In this document: piece by piece, positions 46,980-55,290 of the stretch
Position numbering within the stretch: the stretch's first letter is position 1
Layout: every line of letters starts with the position of its first letter
From: JAIOQJ01 sp963718635
GTDB lineage: Bacteria > Planctomycetota > Planctomycetia > Gemmatales > Gemmataceae
NCBI GenBank assembly: GCA_963718635.1
Contig: OY970367.1
Coordinates: forward strand, 1,922,001-1,986,000
Direction of reading: 5' to 3'
Length of the DNA stretch: 64,000 nucleotides
Position numbers and translations under genes: made by a program
Notes under the pieces: generated by a model
Database searches by the model: none
Told to the model about the DNA's origin: nothing
What the model saw: the letters and a program-made list of their open reading frames with translations, nothing else

Positions 46980-47621
46980 ATGTCTATTCATCGTTTCGCG
47001 CTGCTCAACGTTTTCTTCCTTTTGCCGCTGGCTGCCGGCTGTTCACAATCTCATCCCTCTACGTACGAAATCTCTTCGCAAAAGGAGATTTCGTATCCCA
47101 TTGAGGACTTCACACTCACCGAGCGCAGCGGCAAGAAAGTGTCCAGGGCCGACTTTCTCGGCAAAGTTTGGATCGCGTCATTCGTCTTTACCCGCTGCGC
47201 CGGCCCATGCCCGCAGGTTACCAAGACGATGACTCGGCTGCAGAGTGAACTTCGTCTGGCCGAACAGCCCGACGTGCGCTTGGTTACCTTCACGGTCGAT
47301 CCCGAGCGCGACGATCCTGATGAACTCCGTAAATATGCCGATCAACACCATGCCGACAAAGAAAAGTGGCTCTTCTTAACAGGCAAGGAAATAGACATCC
47401 ACCGGCTACTGAATGACAGTTTTAAGGTCGCAGCGCTCCGAAGTGCCAAGCCGATGCCCGGAAGCGAGTTCGACCACAGTGCCCGTCTAGTTGTGATTGA
47501 CAAGAATGGCAATGCCCGGGGCTATTTCAACGGCCTTCCCGACCTGCAAGATAAGGAATCAGCGGGTAACGAGGTGAAGAAGATAAAGACGTTGGTTGAG
47601 AAACTATTGGAGGAGCGATAA
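46980..47621 (+). CDS. SCO1/SenC copper chaperone lipoprotein
   Basis: A 213-residue protein that delivers copper to the CuA site of cytochrome c oxidase. The start MSIHRFALL (GGAGG upstream) gives a lipoprotein leader ending LAAGC. The thioredoxin-like fold carries the copper-binding CxxxC (TRCAGPCPQ) and the distant His in EFDHSARLVVID. It is the fourth gene of the oxidase-assembly set. No oxidase subunit gene follows in this window. Confidence 0.93.
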   Translation: MSIHRFALLNVFFLLPLAAGCSQSHPSTYEISSQKEISYPIEDFTLTERSGKKVSRADFLGKVWIASFVFTRCAGPCPQVTKTMTRLQSELRLAEQPDVRLVTFTVDPERDDPDELRKYADQHHADKEKWLFLTGKEIDIHRLLNDSFKVAALRSAKPMPGSEFDHSARLVVIDKNGNARGYFNGLPDLQDKESAGNEVKKIKTLVEKLLEER

Positions 47622-47827
47622 CACGGCTTGGACAGGCGAGCTCGTCAAAGAGCGACAGAAGATTGACGTTCTAAAGCCGCTTATAAAAATCGCGATGGAT
47701 TGATCGCTGCCGCAACCAATTCTGTTTGCGGTTTCATTCCTTCGTCTTTTCGTGATCGGGTCTCCTTCACGCGTTCCGCCTTCGTTTGACCTTCGCCCTT
47801 TTTGTTCTATTTCGTTACAATAGTCGA

Positions 47828-49249
47828 ATGAACCCCAAACTTCCGTCCGCGCCGGGCGCTACGACGCTGACCTTCTGGGGCGCGGCCCAAGTCGTCACCG
47901 GCTCGATGCACTTGCTCGAATCGGGCAAGCAGAAGATTCTTCTCGATTGCGGCCTCTACCAAGGCAAGCGCGACGAAGCCCGTCAGCGGAATGCCAAGTT
48001 CCCCTTTCACCCGCGAGAAGTCGATGCGGTTCTCCTAAGCCATGCGCATATCGATCATTGCGGCAATCTGCCGACGTTGATCCGCCAGGGATTCGATGGC
48101 CCGATATTCTGCACGCCTGCCACGCGAGATCTGCTGGCGGTCATGCTCATCGATTCGGCCAAGATTCAGGAAGAAGAGGCGGCCCACCTCAACATCGCCC
48201 GCAATTATGCGGAGCCCTGGGTTCAGCCGCTTTATTCACGGGCCGACGTCGATCGTGTCATCGCGCAGTGCGTCGGCATCAACTACGGCGCAACCCGCGA
48301 ACTGGCCGCACACCTTCGCTTTCAATTCATTGAAGCAGGCCACGTGCTCGGCTCGGCGATGGTTCGCGTCATCAGTCAATCGGCATCAGGTGAAGGTTCG
48401 CTCGTTTTCACCGGCGACCTTGGCCGGCGCAATCTTCCGCTGCTAAGACCGACGGCGCCGATCCCGCCGGCCGACGTGCTGGTTTGCGAAAGCACCTACG
48501 GCAATCGCCTGCACGAAGACGTTCAACATACGACCGATAAGTTTTACGAGGCCATTGATCGGACGATCAAGCGCGGCGGCAAAGTTCTCATTCCCGCATT
48601 TAGCCTCGGCCGTACGCAACTCGTCGTGCAGTTTCTGCATGAGGGGGTTCTAAGCGGGCGCATTCCGCGCGTACCGACTTATGTCGATAGCCCGCTCGCT
48701 GCCGACATCAGCGAAGTCTATGGGATGCACCCGGAGTGCCTGAGCGGCGATGCTCAGAAATGGGTAAAGGAAGAGGGCGTTCTCGGGGGCGACGTCGTCG
48801 AATATATCCGCGAGTTCGACGAAAGCTTGCGCATCAGCAACCGGCCCGATCCGATGATTATCGTAGCGTCCAGCGGTATGTGCGATGCAGGCCGGATCCA
48901 GCATCACCTGAAGCGCCATATCGACGACCCACGATGCACAGTAATACTTGTCAGCTATCAAGCGGTCGGCACCACGGGGCGCAGGCTGACGGAGAAGTCG
49001 CCTACGATTCGGTTTCTCGGCAAAGATTGGAACAAGTGGATCGAGGTCGTTCATCTGGATGGACTTTCGGCTCATGCCGATCGCGATGATTTCCTTGCTT
49101 ACTTGAAACCGCTCGCGGGCAAAGTAGGCAAGACACGGCTGATCCATGGCGAACGCGATCAAGCCGACGCCCTTGCCGAGACGCTGCGCGGCTTCGGCTT
49201 CGACGATGTTAAAGTGCCCGAGGCGGGCGAGCGAGTTGTCATCGGCTGA
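47828..49249 (+). CDS. Beta-CASP metallo-beta-lactamase RNase-like protein
   Basis: A 473-residue CPSF/Ysh1-like protein starting MNPKLPSAPGA. Metallo-beta-lactamase motifs: HAHIDHCGNLP (HxHxDH), GHVLGSAMVRV (His) and FTGDLGRRN (Asp). The beta-CASP insertion includes CESTYGNRLHED and IPAFSLGRTQLVV. The RNA-specificity domain has ASSGMCDAGRIQHHLKRHI, TGRRLTEKSP and GLSAHADRDD. Such proteins cleave RNA as endo- or exoribonucleases using two zinc ions. The preceding 200 bases carry no gene. Confidence 0.92.
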   Translation: MNPKLPSAPGATTLTFWGAAQVVTGSMHLLESGKQKILLDCGLYQGKRDEARQRNAKFPFHPREVDAVLLSHAHIDHCGNLPTLIRQGFDGPIFCTPATRDLLAVMLIDSAKIQEEEAAHLNIARNYAEPWVQPLYSRADVDRVIAQCVGINYGATRELAAHLRFQFIEAGHVLGSAMVRVISQSASGEGSLVFTGDLGRRNLPLLRPTAPIPPADVLVCESTYGNRLHEDVQHTTDKFYEAIDRTIKRGGKVLIPAFSLGRTQLVVQFLHEGVLSGRIPRVPTYVDSPLAADISEVYGMHPECLSGDAQKWVKEEGVLGGDVVEYIREFDESLRISNRPDPMIIVASSGMCDAGRIQHHLKRHIDDPRCTVILVSYQAVGTTGRRLTEKSPTIRFLGKDWNKWIEVVHLDGLSAHADRDDFLAYLKPLAGKVGKTRLIHGERDQADALAETLRGFGFDDVKVPEAGERVVIG

Positions 49250-49294
49250 GAATCAACGCAAATTCTTCACGTGGTTTCAACAGGACTGTTGCCG

Positions 49295-50002
49295 ATGCGC
49301 ACCATCGTTCAGATTTCACTCGATTTGACAAACATTCCGGAAGCCTTGGAAACGGCGGAACTGGCGATGCGTGCCGGCGTGGACTGGCTGGAGGCCGGCA
49401 CGCCGTTGATCATTGCAGAAGGGATGCATGGCGTGCGCGCTTTGCGCGAACGTTTCCCGAACGTGCCGATCGTGGCCGACTTGAAGACGATGGATGGCGG
49501 CTATCTCGAAGCAGAGATGATGGCGAAGGCGGGCGCTACCCATGTCGTAGTGATGGCTCGTGCTCATGCGGAAACGGTGAAGTGCGTGGTGAAAGCCGGC
49601 CGCGATTTCGGCGTCAGGGTCATGGGCGACAACATGATCTGCGATGACATGGTCGCCGGCGCCAAGTGGCTGGAAGATCTCGGCTGCGATTTCGTCATCC
49701 ATCATATCGGCTACGATGAACGCCGTGGCTTGGCAGCACGAGGCTTGCGGATGCCAAGCCCGCTCGACCAGTTGCGTGAAGTCGTTAACGCGGTGAGCAT
49801 TCCCGTCCAGGCCGTCGGCGGATTATCGTTGGAGCAAGCCGTGCGGACGCCGGAATACGGCGCGCCGCTTGTTGTGCTCGGCGCGCCGTTGACCATCGAT
49901 GCCGACTCGTTCAAAACAGCCGGCGGCGACTTGGAAAGTTCCCTGCGGCTGATCTGCGACAAGGTTCATGCTTACGGCGATATCAAGGTGGGAGGAAAAT
50001 GA
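49295..50002 (+). CDS. HPS/OMPDC-superfamily lyase (3-hexulose-6-phosphate synthase-like)
   Basis: A 235-residue single TIM barrel starting MRTIVQISLDLTNIPEAL (AGGA upstream). Family features are DWLEAGTPLI, IVADLKTMDGGYLEAEM (the DxK motif, Asp/Lys catalytic and metal site), ATHVVVMARAH and VQAVGGLSLEQAV. The DLKTMDGG form fits the 3-hexulose-6-phosphate synthase or 3-keto-gulonate-6-phosphate decarboxylase branch rather than orotidylate decarboxylase. It overlaps the next dehydrogenase gene (ATGATGA), so the two probably act on the same sugar pathway. Confidence 0.85.
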   Translation: MRTIVQISLDLTNIPEALETAELAMRAGVDWLEAGTPLIIAEGMHGVRALRERFPNVPIVADLKTMDGGYLEAEMMAKAGATHVVVMARAHAETVKCVVKAGRDFGVRVMGDNMICDDMVAGAKWLEDLGCDFVIHHIGYDERRGLAARGLRMPSPLDQLREVVNAVSIPVQAVGGLSLEQAVRTPEYGAPLVVLGAPLTIDADSFKTAGGDLESSLRLICDKVHAYGDIKVGGK

Positions 50003-51033
50003 TGAGCGTGCGACAAGCGGCCGTGGTCAATTTCGCTCCACAGAAACATTCCGTCGAACTTCGCGAAATCCCTCAGCCGGACATCGGCCCGGAAGATGTT
50101 CTGCTGGAAGTGGCAGCCGTCGGAGTGTGCGGCAGCGATCTTCATCAATGGACGGCGGAACATAGCTGGCCAGTCAATTACCCGGTGGTGCTGGGCCATG
50201 AGTTTGCCGGCGTCGTTATTCAACTCGGCAAGCGCGTCACCGGTTGGAAGGAAGGCGACCGTGCGGTAAGCGAGACTGCCGCCGTCATCGATCAAGACAG
50301 CCCTCTATCGCGTCAGGGGCTCTATAACCTCGATCCCACCCGTAAAGGCTTTGGCTATGGCGTCAACGGCGCCATGACGCGCTGGGTCCGCGTTCCCGCG
50401 CGATGCCTGCATCACTTGCCCGCTTCTCTCCCGTTTGAACAGGCCGGGCTCACCGAACCATGCTGCGTCGCATACAACGCGGTGGTGATGAATGCGACGA
50501 TCAAGCCGGGCGATCGGATCGTCGTTTTGGGCCCGGGCCCGATCGGCATTCTCTGCGCCGCTGTCGCACGTTTACAGGGCGCCGAAGTCGCCGTCGCCGG
50601 CCTGGAACGTGACCGGGCGCGCATGCAAGTGGCCGAGCAATATGGCTGTAAAACAGTTACCACTGGCCTCGAAGAATGGGCGAAAGAAGGCGATGGCCTC
50701 GGCGTCGATGGCGTCGTCGATGCCGCCGGCGTGTCGGCCACGTTGAAAACCGCAATTGATATCGTCCGGCCCAATGGTTGGATCAGCAAAGTCGGCTGGG
50801 GTAAGCAACCGTTCGGCCATTCGCTCGATCCGCTTATTCAAAAAAACGTAACGTTGCGCGGAAGCTTCAGCCACAACTGGCCCATCTGGGAACGCGTCAT
50901 TCGCCTGCTTTCGACGGGCGCGCTCGATGTAACCAAGATCATTGGCGGCATTTGGCCGTTGACTGAGTGGCACACGGCATTTGAAGAGATGCACTCGGGG
51001 CGAATTGTGAAAGCCGTCTTGAGGCCGTCATGA
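49999..51033 (+). CDS. Zinc-type medium-chain alcohol/polyol dehydrogenase
   Basis: A 344-residue MDR-family enzyme translationally coupled to the preceding lyase (GGAGG, two alternative ATGs at 49999 and 50002). Catalytic zinc ligands are Cys in VGVCGSDLHQW, His-Glu in LGHEFAGV and the Glu region in LTEPCCVAYNAV. The cofactor loop is VLGPGPIGILCA. The structural-zinc CxxCxxC loop of classical alcohol dehydrogenases is absent (LYNLDPTRKGFG instead). It is closest in appearance to sorbitol/threonine-type dehydrogenases; the substrate is probably a sugar or polyol, or its phosphate. Confidence 0.87.
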   Translation: MMSVRQAAVVNFAPQKHSVELREIPQPDIGPEDVLLEVAAVGVCGSDLHQWTAEHSWPVNYPVVLGHEFAGVVIQLGKRVTGWKEGDRAVSETAAVIDQDSPLSRQGLYNLDPTRKGFGYGVNGAMTRWVRVPARCLHHLPASLPFEQAGLTEPCCVAYNAVVMNATIKPGDRIVVLGPGPIGILCAAVARLQGAEVAVAGLERDRARMQVAEQYGCKTVTTGLEEWAKEGDGLGVDGVVDAAGVSATLKTAIDIVRPNGWISKVGWGKQPFGHSLDPLIQKNVTLRGSFSHNWPIWERVIRLLSTGALDVTKIIGGIWPLTEWHTAFEEMHSGRIVKAVLRPS

Positions 51034-51307
51034 ATTTCCAACGATTCTAACCCCGTAAGTCGTTGTCTTGGCACTATTTACTGAAAGTAGATTGGCACAT
51101 TGCTCCCGATAAGTCCGCTAAGCAGCGTAAATTTGCGAGGAGTGGGGTAGTAGGCGAACCAATTCATGTCGGTGCGATCAATTTAATACATCACCAATTA
51201 GCTCACCATTAGAAGATGACATAGTGAGCTATTGGTTTGAATATCCATCTAGCCAATAAAATATGGGCGTTTAAGATAGACGCTGCGATAGAAAGCAGTG
51301 CCGGTAC

Positions 51308-51511
51308 TCAGTTCGAGCACTCGGCATAGAGCTTGGCCCAGCGGGAGGGCCGATGCAGCTCGCGAGCCTTTTCGAAGGCGATTCGATAAATCTCGCCAAG
51401 GCGATCGTGATGAGGCGAACAGGCCGCAAGAGCCACGGGGCAGGGGACGAAACCCGCCGTGGTTGCGGGTGCTGGTTCGGCTGTGATCCACGAAAAGCGA
51501 CGAGAAGTCAT
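51308..51511 (-). CDS. Small hypothetical protein
   Basis: A 67-residue frame starting MTSRRFSWITAEPAP, with GAGG eight bases upstream. Its second half (RLGEIYRIAFEKARELHRPSRWAKLYAEC) is a plausible helix pair with a conserved-looking RPS motif, which I have a weak impression of having seen in other planctomycete small proteins. The surrounding spacer, 51034-51307 and 51512-51735, shows nothing else. Function unknown. Confidence 0.45.
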   Translation of the reverse strand: MTSRRFSWITAEPAPATTAGFVPCPVALAACSPHHDRLGEIYRIAFEKARELHRPSRWAKLYAECSN

Positions 51512-51735
51512 GGTGTCCTCGACGGGAAAGAGTAACAAGAGAATCGAATCACTACTATTATCATCAACTTAGTGGTTGATTCTAAACTATTCTACCCCAG
51601 TTTTGGATGAGAAGACAAGAAACGGGCGAAAATTTTCCAATTTTCCGCCCTTTTGCAGCTGTAAGACTGGAATCTAGCTCACGGCAGGGTGTCTGCCTGA
51701 GCTCAAGTTTGGATTATGCTTCAAGGAGACCGAGA

Positions 51736-52194
51736 ATGATGACCAAGACTATGATGATGGATCGCGCCAGCATGACCATGCCCGGAACCCCGGCCATGAA
51801 TTCACCAGCCACCTCTCCCGCTGCCCCGAACTTCATGATGGTGCCCCGATGCGCCATGAAGATGGAAAAGTGCGCCGGCGGCATGAAGATGACCTGCATG
51901 TGCGATGATCCGGTTGCTTGCTCGATGATGCAAAATCTCTGTACCATGATGTCCGGCGGCATGGTTAGCTGCTGCTGCATGATGAACGGCATGATGGTCT
52001 CCTGCTGCAACCTGACCATGGGCATGTGCAACTGCGAAATGACCAAGGACGGCTGCACCATCACCTGCATGAGCGGCGACGCGAAGTGCTGCGAGATGAT
52101 CCAGGCCTGCTGCGATTGCATGATGTCCATGATGAAGGCCGGCTGCACCTGCTGCATCATGATGAACAACACCGCCGTTTGCTGCTGCTGCTAA
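51736..52194 (+). CDS. Cysteine/methionine-rich putative metal-binding protein
   Basis: A 152-residue protein starting MMTKTMMMDR, with an excellent AAGGAGA site. It contains about 27 Cys and 35 Met, some 41% of all residues, with almost no aromatic residues. Clusters include CMCDD, SCCCMMNGMM, SCCNL, GMCNCEM, KCCEMIQACCDCMMSMM, GCTCCIMM and a terminal VCCCC. Two imperfect halves can be aligned around CCCMMNG/CCNLTMG and CCDCMMSMM/CCIMMN. Cys and Met ligands favour Cu(I); a metallothionein- or copper-storage-like role is inferred. No signal peptide is seen, so it is cytoplasmic. I do not recognise a named family. A large hairpin follows 72 bases after the stop. Confidence 0.85.
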   Translation: MMTKTMMMDRASMTMPGTPAMNSPATSPAAPNFMMVPRCAMKMEKCAGGMKMTCMCDDPVACSMMQNLCTMMSGGMVSCCCMMNGMMVSCCNLTMGMCNCEMTKDGCTITCMSGDAKCCEMIQACCDCMMSMMKAGCTCCIMMNNTAVCCCC

Positions 52195-52265
52195 ATCGCA
52201 GGGCGCTTCTGGGCGGAAGTGCTGACCGCCCATTGGAGTGCCTTCATGGCCAACTCCAAGAGGCA

Positions 52266-52335
52266 TCGACAAAAATTATGTTGGCGGAAAAATAAGAGCG
52301 GATTGCGTCATTTTTCTGCCAACATTTTTTGTCGA
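52266..52335. repeat. Large AT-rich inverted repeat downstream of the Cys/Met-rich gene
   Basis: TCGACAAAAATTATGTTGGC with GGAAAAAT (52266-52293) pairs with ATTTTTCTGCCAACATTTTT and TGTCGA (52310-52335), with few mismatches and a 16-base loop. It may act as a terminator, but its length and lack of a simple U-tract also fit a small mobile palindrome. Confidence 0.75.
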
Positions 52336-52754
52336 GTTCCTAAGCCGCTTATCCTATCACTTCATTTCTCAATTAATCGATTGTTGACCTCATAGCCACT
52401 TTTCCAGTCGAGTGCCGAGGTTGTCTAAAGCTCAGTGTGACAGAGTACTAGCTTTAGCCTGCCCCCGTAGGGCGGATACGCGCGGACAAATCGACGCCGA
52501 TCGCACCCGTATAAAGGCGTGCCACCGATTCTGGCGGATCGGGACCTCGCCTTTTCCCGCCCTCCCTGCAAACGCAAAAAGGAGATTTCTCAAAACGATG
52601 CGCCTAAGGTACTATGTCGGATGTTGCAAGTCAGCGCTCGTATGAAAAAGGCGTACTTTGCAGCCTATCGATGCTGGGCGACTCGTCAAAATTCGTCGAG
52701 AAGCTACAAAAGCTGTTTCGCAGGCCGCGATGTTTCATCGAGGTAGAATTGACC
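52336..52754. other. Spacer without a supported gene
   Basis: About 420 bases with no convincing coding frame. A box GCGCCTAAGGTACTATG at about 52601-52617, preceded by GCAAACGCAAAAAGGAGATT, resembles the TAAGCTAGT box of the composite repeat and the sequence upstream of the IS1182 gene. Confidence 0.4.
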
Positions 52755-54174
52755 ATGCGTAGCTTTATTGCATTTCTGACTCCGCTTCTGCTCAGTGCTC
52801 CTCTGGCTGCTGCCGAACCCTGGTCCACTTATCGTGGCAACCCGCATGCGCACGGGCAACACCGATGGCGAGGCAGGGCCGACGACGCCGGCCGTTCTTT
52901 GGGCTTATAAATCGCAGGAGCATTTCATTGCTTCGCCTGTGCCATCAAGTGAGACTGTTGTCTTTTCGAGTCTTGGCGCATTCAATCGGCCAAACATGAT
53001 CGCGATTCCAGTCGCAGCGCGCATGGCGGCAGAACCGACGTGGACACGGACGTCGCCTTATTTGAAACTCCCGACTGTTTCGTCCCCAGCCCTTTACGAC
53101 GGCAAGTTGATCTTCGGCGACGGCATGCATCAAACCGATGGTGCTGTCCTTCACTGCGTTCCGGCTGGCAGTGGCTTGCCGCTCTGGCAACTGAGTGTTC
53201 CGGGTGAATTAGTTCACCTCGAAGGTTCGCCGACCGTGGCTGACAATCGCGTCTACATCGGAGGAGGCGCCGCCGGTGTTTTGTGCGTTGAAGCGAATAA
53301 AGCGACCATCGACGGCAAAGAGTACGACCTGCCAGCCATTGCGAAAATGCAGTCGGAAAAGTGGAAAGAGCTTCAAGCGAAGTACGAAACGGAGAAGAAG
53401 AAGGATCCCGATTTCGCCATCCCGCCTTCGGAAGACCAATTGCTCAAAGCAACCCCTAAGACCGTCTGGCAAAAAGGGAAGGAGAAATGGCATGTCGATG
53501 TGCCCGTTAATGTGATCGGGAAACAGGTGCTGGTGGCATCCGCCTTTCTTGACAAGGAAAAAGTGGGTGATCGCGCGGTATTCTCTCTCGATACGACCAC
53601 AGGAGAAGAAGGCTGGCGAGCGCCGTTGACCGTAAATCCTTGGGGTGGCGCGTCGGTCGATGGCGACACGGTCATCGTGACCGGCAGCACGATCTCCTAC
53701 GATCCGAAGTTGTTCAAAGGAGCCAAGGGCGAAATTATCGCCCTCGATCTCGCAACGGGCGCGGTGAAATGGCACAAAAAGGATCTCCCAGGCGGCGTGC
53801 TCGGCTGCGCGGCTATCGCCAACGGCCTGGCAATTTTTACCTGCACGGATGGCAAAGTCCGTGCCTTGGCGCTGAAGGATGGCGAGCGTCGAGTGCTATA
53901 CGATGCAAAAACGCCGCTCTTCGCGCCTCCCGCCGTCGTTGGAGATGTCGCCTACGTTGCCGATTTGAAAGGCGTGGTTCACGCCATCGATCTGAAAACC
54001 GGAAGCGCTCGCTGGACGCTCGACCTCGGCGCTGACCCAGCCGTCAAATCGCCCGGCATGGTGTACGGAGGCATCTCGGTGCAGAACGGCAATCTCTATA
54101 TGGCGACCTGCAACCTCGAAGGAACCTTCGCCAAACAGGGCACCGTTGCCGTATGCATCGGACAGAAACGATGA
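52755..54174 (+). CDS. Secreted PQQ-like beta-propeller protein, frame-interrupted
   Basis: About 472 residues after repair. The start MRSFIAFLTPLLLSAPLAAAEPW gives a signal peptide. Removing one C at about 52846-52850 joins YRGNPMRTGNTDGEAGP, the usual opening of secreted PQQ-like repeat proteins in planctomycetes. Propeller units follow: VLWAYKSQEHFIASPV, LPLWQLSVPGELVHLEGSP, FSLDTTTGEEGWRAPLTVNP, IIALDLATGAVKWHKKDLPG and VHAIDLKTGSARWTLDLGADP. A charged helical insertion (KMQSEKWKELQAKYETEKKK) interrupts the propeller. There is no quinoprotein Cys-Cys pair, so enzymatic activity is doubtful. Location: periplasm or surface. Confidence 0.85.
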
Positions 54175-54288
54175 GGTAGAAACGGGTAAATGGGCGGAGC
54201 CTCCACTACTCTTTGAAAACTGTGCTGAATTCATGCTTGCTGAGCCGCGTTCGCCAGGACGCGGTCTGTTTTTACGTACAATTGCCAA

Positions 54289-55290
54289 ATGCGAACTCGG
54301 ACAAGAATCGCCCGGCTCACTTTCCAGATCGTGCTGCCCCTCGTGATCATCGCCGCGGTGGGTTGGCACTTCTACGGAATTTTGCGACGGCCCGAACTTC
54401 GCAACGCGGCCACCTGCCGCATCGAATGGCTGATTCCGGCCTGCGCTATTGTACTTGGCTTGCCACACGATCTGGGCAAGCTTCTGGGTCATGTTGTTAC
54501 GGCAACAGGGGTTCCACACGACCTATCCAACTGGCTGGCGGGCTTACTTTATCAGCCAATACGGCAAGTACATACCGGGCAAAGTTTGGGTGATCCTGAT
54601 TCGGATTGTGATGCTTGCGCCTCAAGGAAAGACAAAACCATCGTCGGAGTGACGGCCACTTATGAGACCCTCACTTCGATGGCGGCCGGCGCCATGCTCG
54701 GAGCGATTCTGCTCCCCTTGCTTAAAGTCGATGTCCAGCAGGTCGAGGGTTTCGGCGCCTCTATACCATCTTAATTGTGGTGGCCTTCATACCACTCGTT
54801 CTTGGCCTGTTGCATCGAGTCAGTGTCCAGATGGCACGCCGAAAGGCTGACACCGGCGCGGCACAAATTCCGCACATGAATCCGCTGTTGCTTCTGCGCG
54901 GGTTGGTGCAAGCGAGCATTGGCTACTTTCTGCTCGGCTTCAGCTTATGGATGACGGTGCAAGCCATTCGCCCGGAAATACAGACTTTTACCTGGGCCGA
55001 GCTATTGCGACTCACTGCCATTGCCAGCATTGCCTACATCATCGGCTTCATCGCCTTCTTTCTTCCGGGTGGCCTGGGCGCGAGAAATCGTGCTGGCTTT
55101 GCTGCTGACTCACGAACTCGATGCCGAGTTGACTACGGAGGTAGCTGAGCAAGTGGCGGCTGTCATAACGCTGGTGCTACGCCTTGTTTGGACGGTCGCG
55201 GAATTGGCGCTAGCGCTTACTTTGTACAAGTTCATTCCACCCGCGCAGCGACCTGTTTTAAGCTCGGCCAAGAAGGAGTTGGCGGAATGA
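54289..55290 (+). CDS. Flippase-like membrane protein (LPG synthetase TM domain family), four frame breaks
   Basis: Fragments in three frames assemble into one membrane protein of about 330 residues of the UPF0104/lysylphosphatidylglycerol-synthetase transmembrane family, often linked to lipid-linked glycan transport. Order: LTFQIVLPLVIIAAVGWHFYG; HTIWASFWVMLLRQQG and YFISQYGKYIPGKVWVILIRI; DKTIVGVTATYETLTSMAAGAM; LIVVAFIPLVLGLLHRV and ASIAYIIGFIAFFLPGGLGA; REIVLALLLTHELDAEL. The motifs GKYIPGKVWV and PGGLGAREIVLALLL are diagnostic. Breaks are near 54448, 54630, 54755 and 55080; the last is a lost GC in GCGCGC. Its stop overlaps the GT2 start (ATGA). Confidence 0.8.

Noticed and set aside
47622..47827. 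Possible small gene or RNA between SCO and the beta-CASP gene
   Set aside because: No open frame with a start signal and no convincing stable structure could be identified by eye.
51714..52272. Long open frames antisense to the Cys/Met-rich gene (Met/Gln-rich and His/Ala-rich)
   Set aside because: ATG and TGC codons read backwards as CAT and GCA, which removes stops; these frames have no ribosome-binding site and mirror the real gene.
53209..53775. 188-residue minus-strand frame opposite the PQQ-like gene
   Set aside because: Shadow of the propeller coding sequence; composition typical of reverse-strand reading in GC-rich genes.
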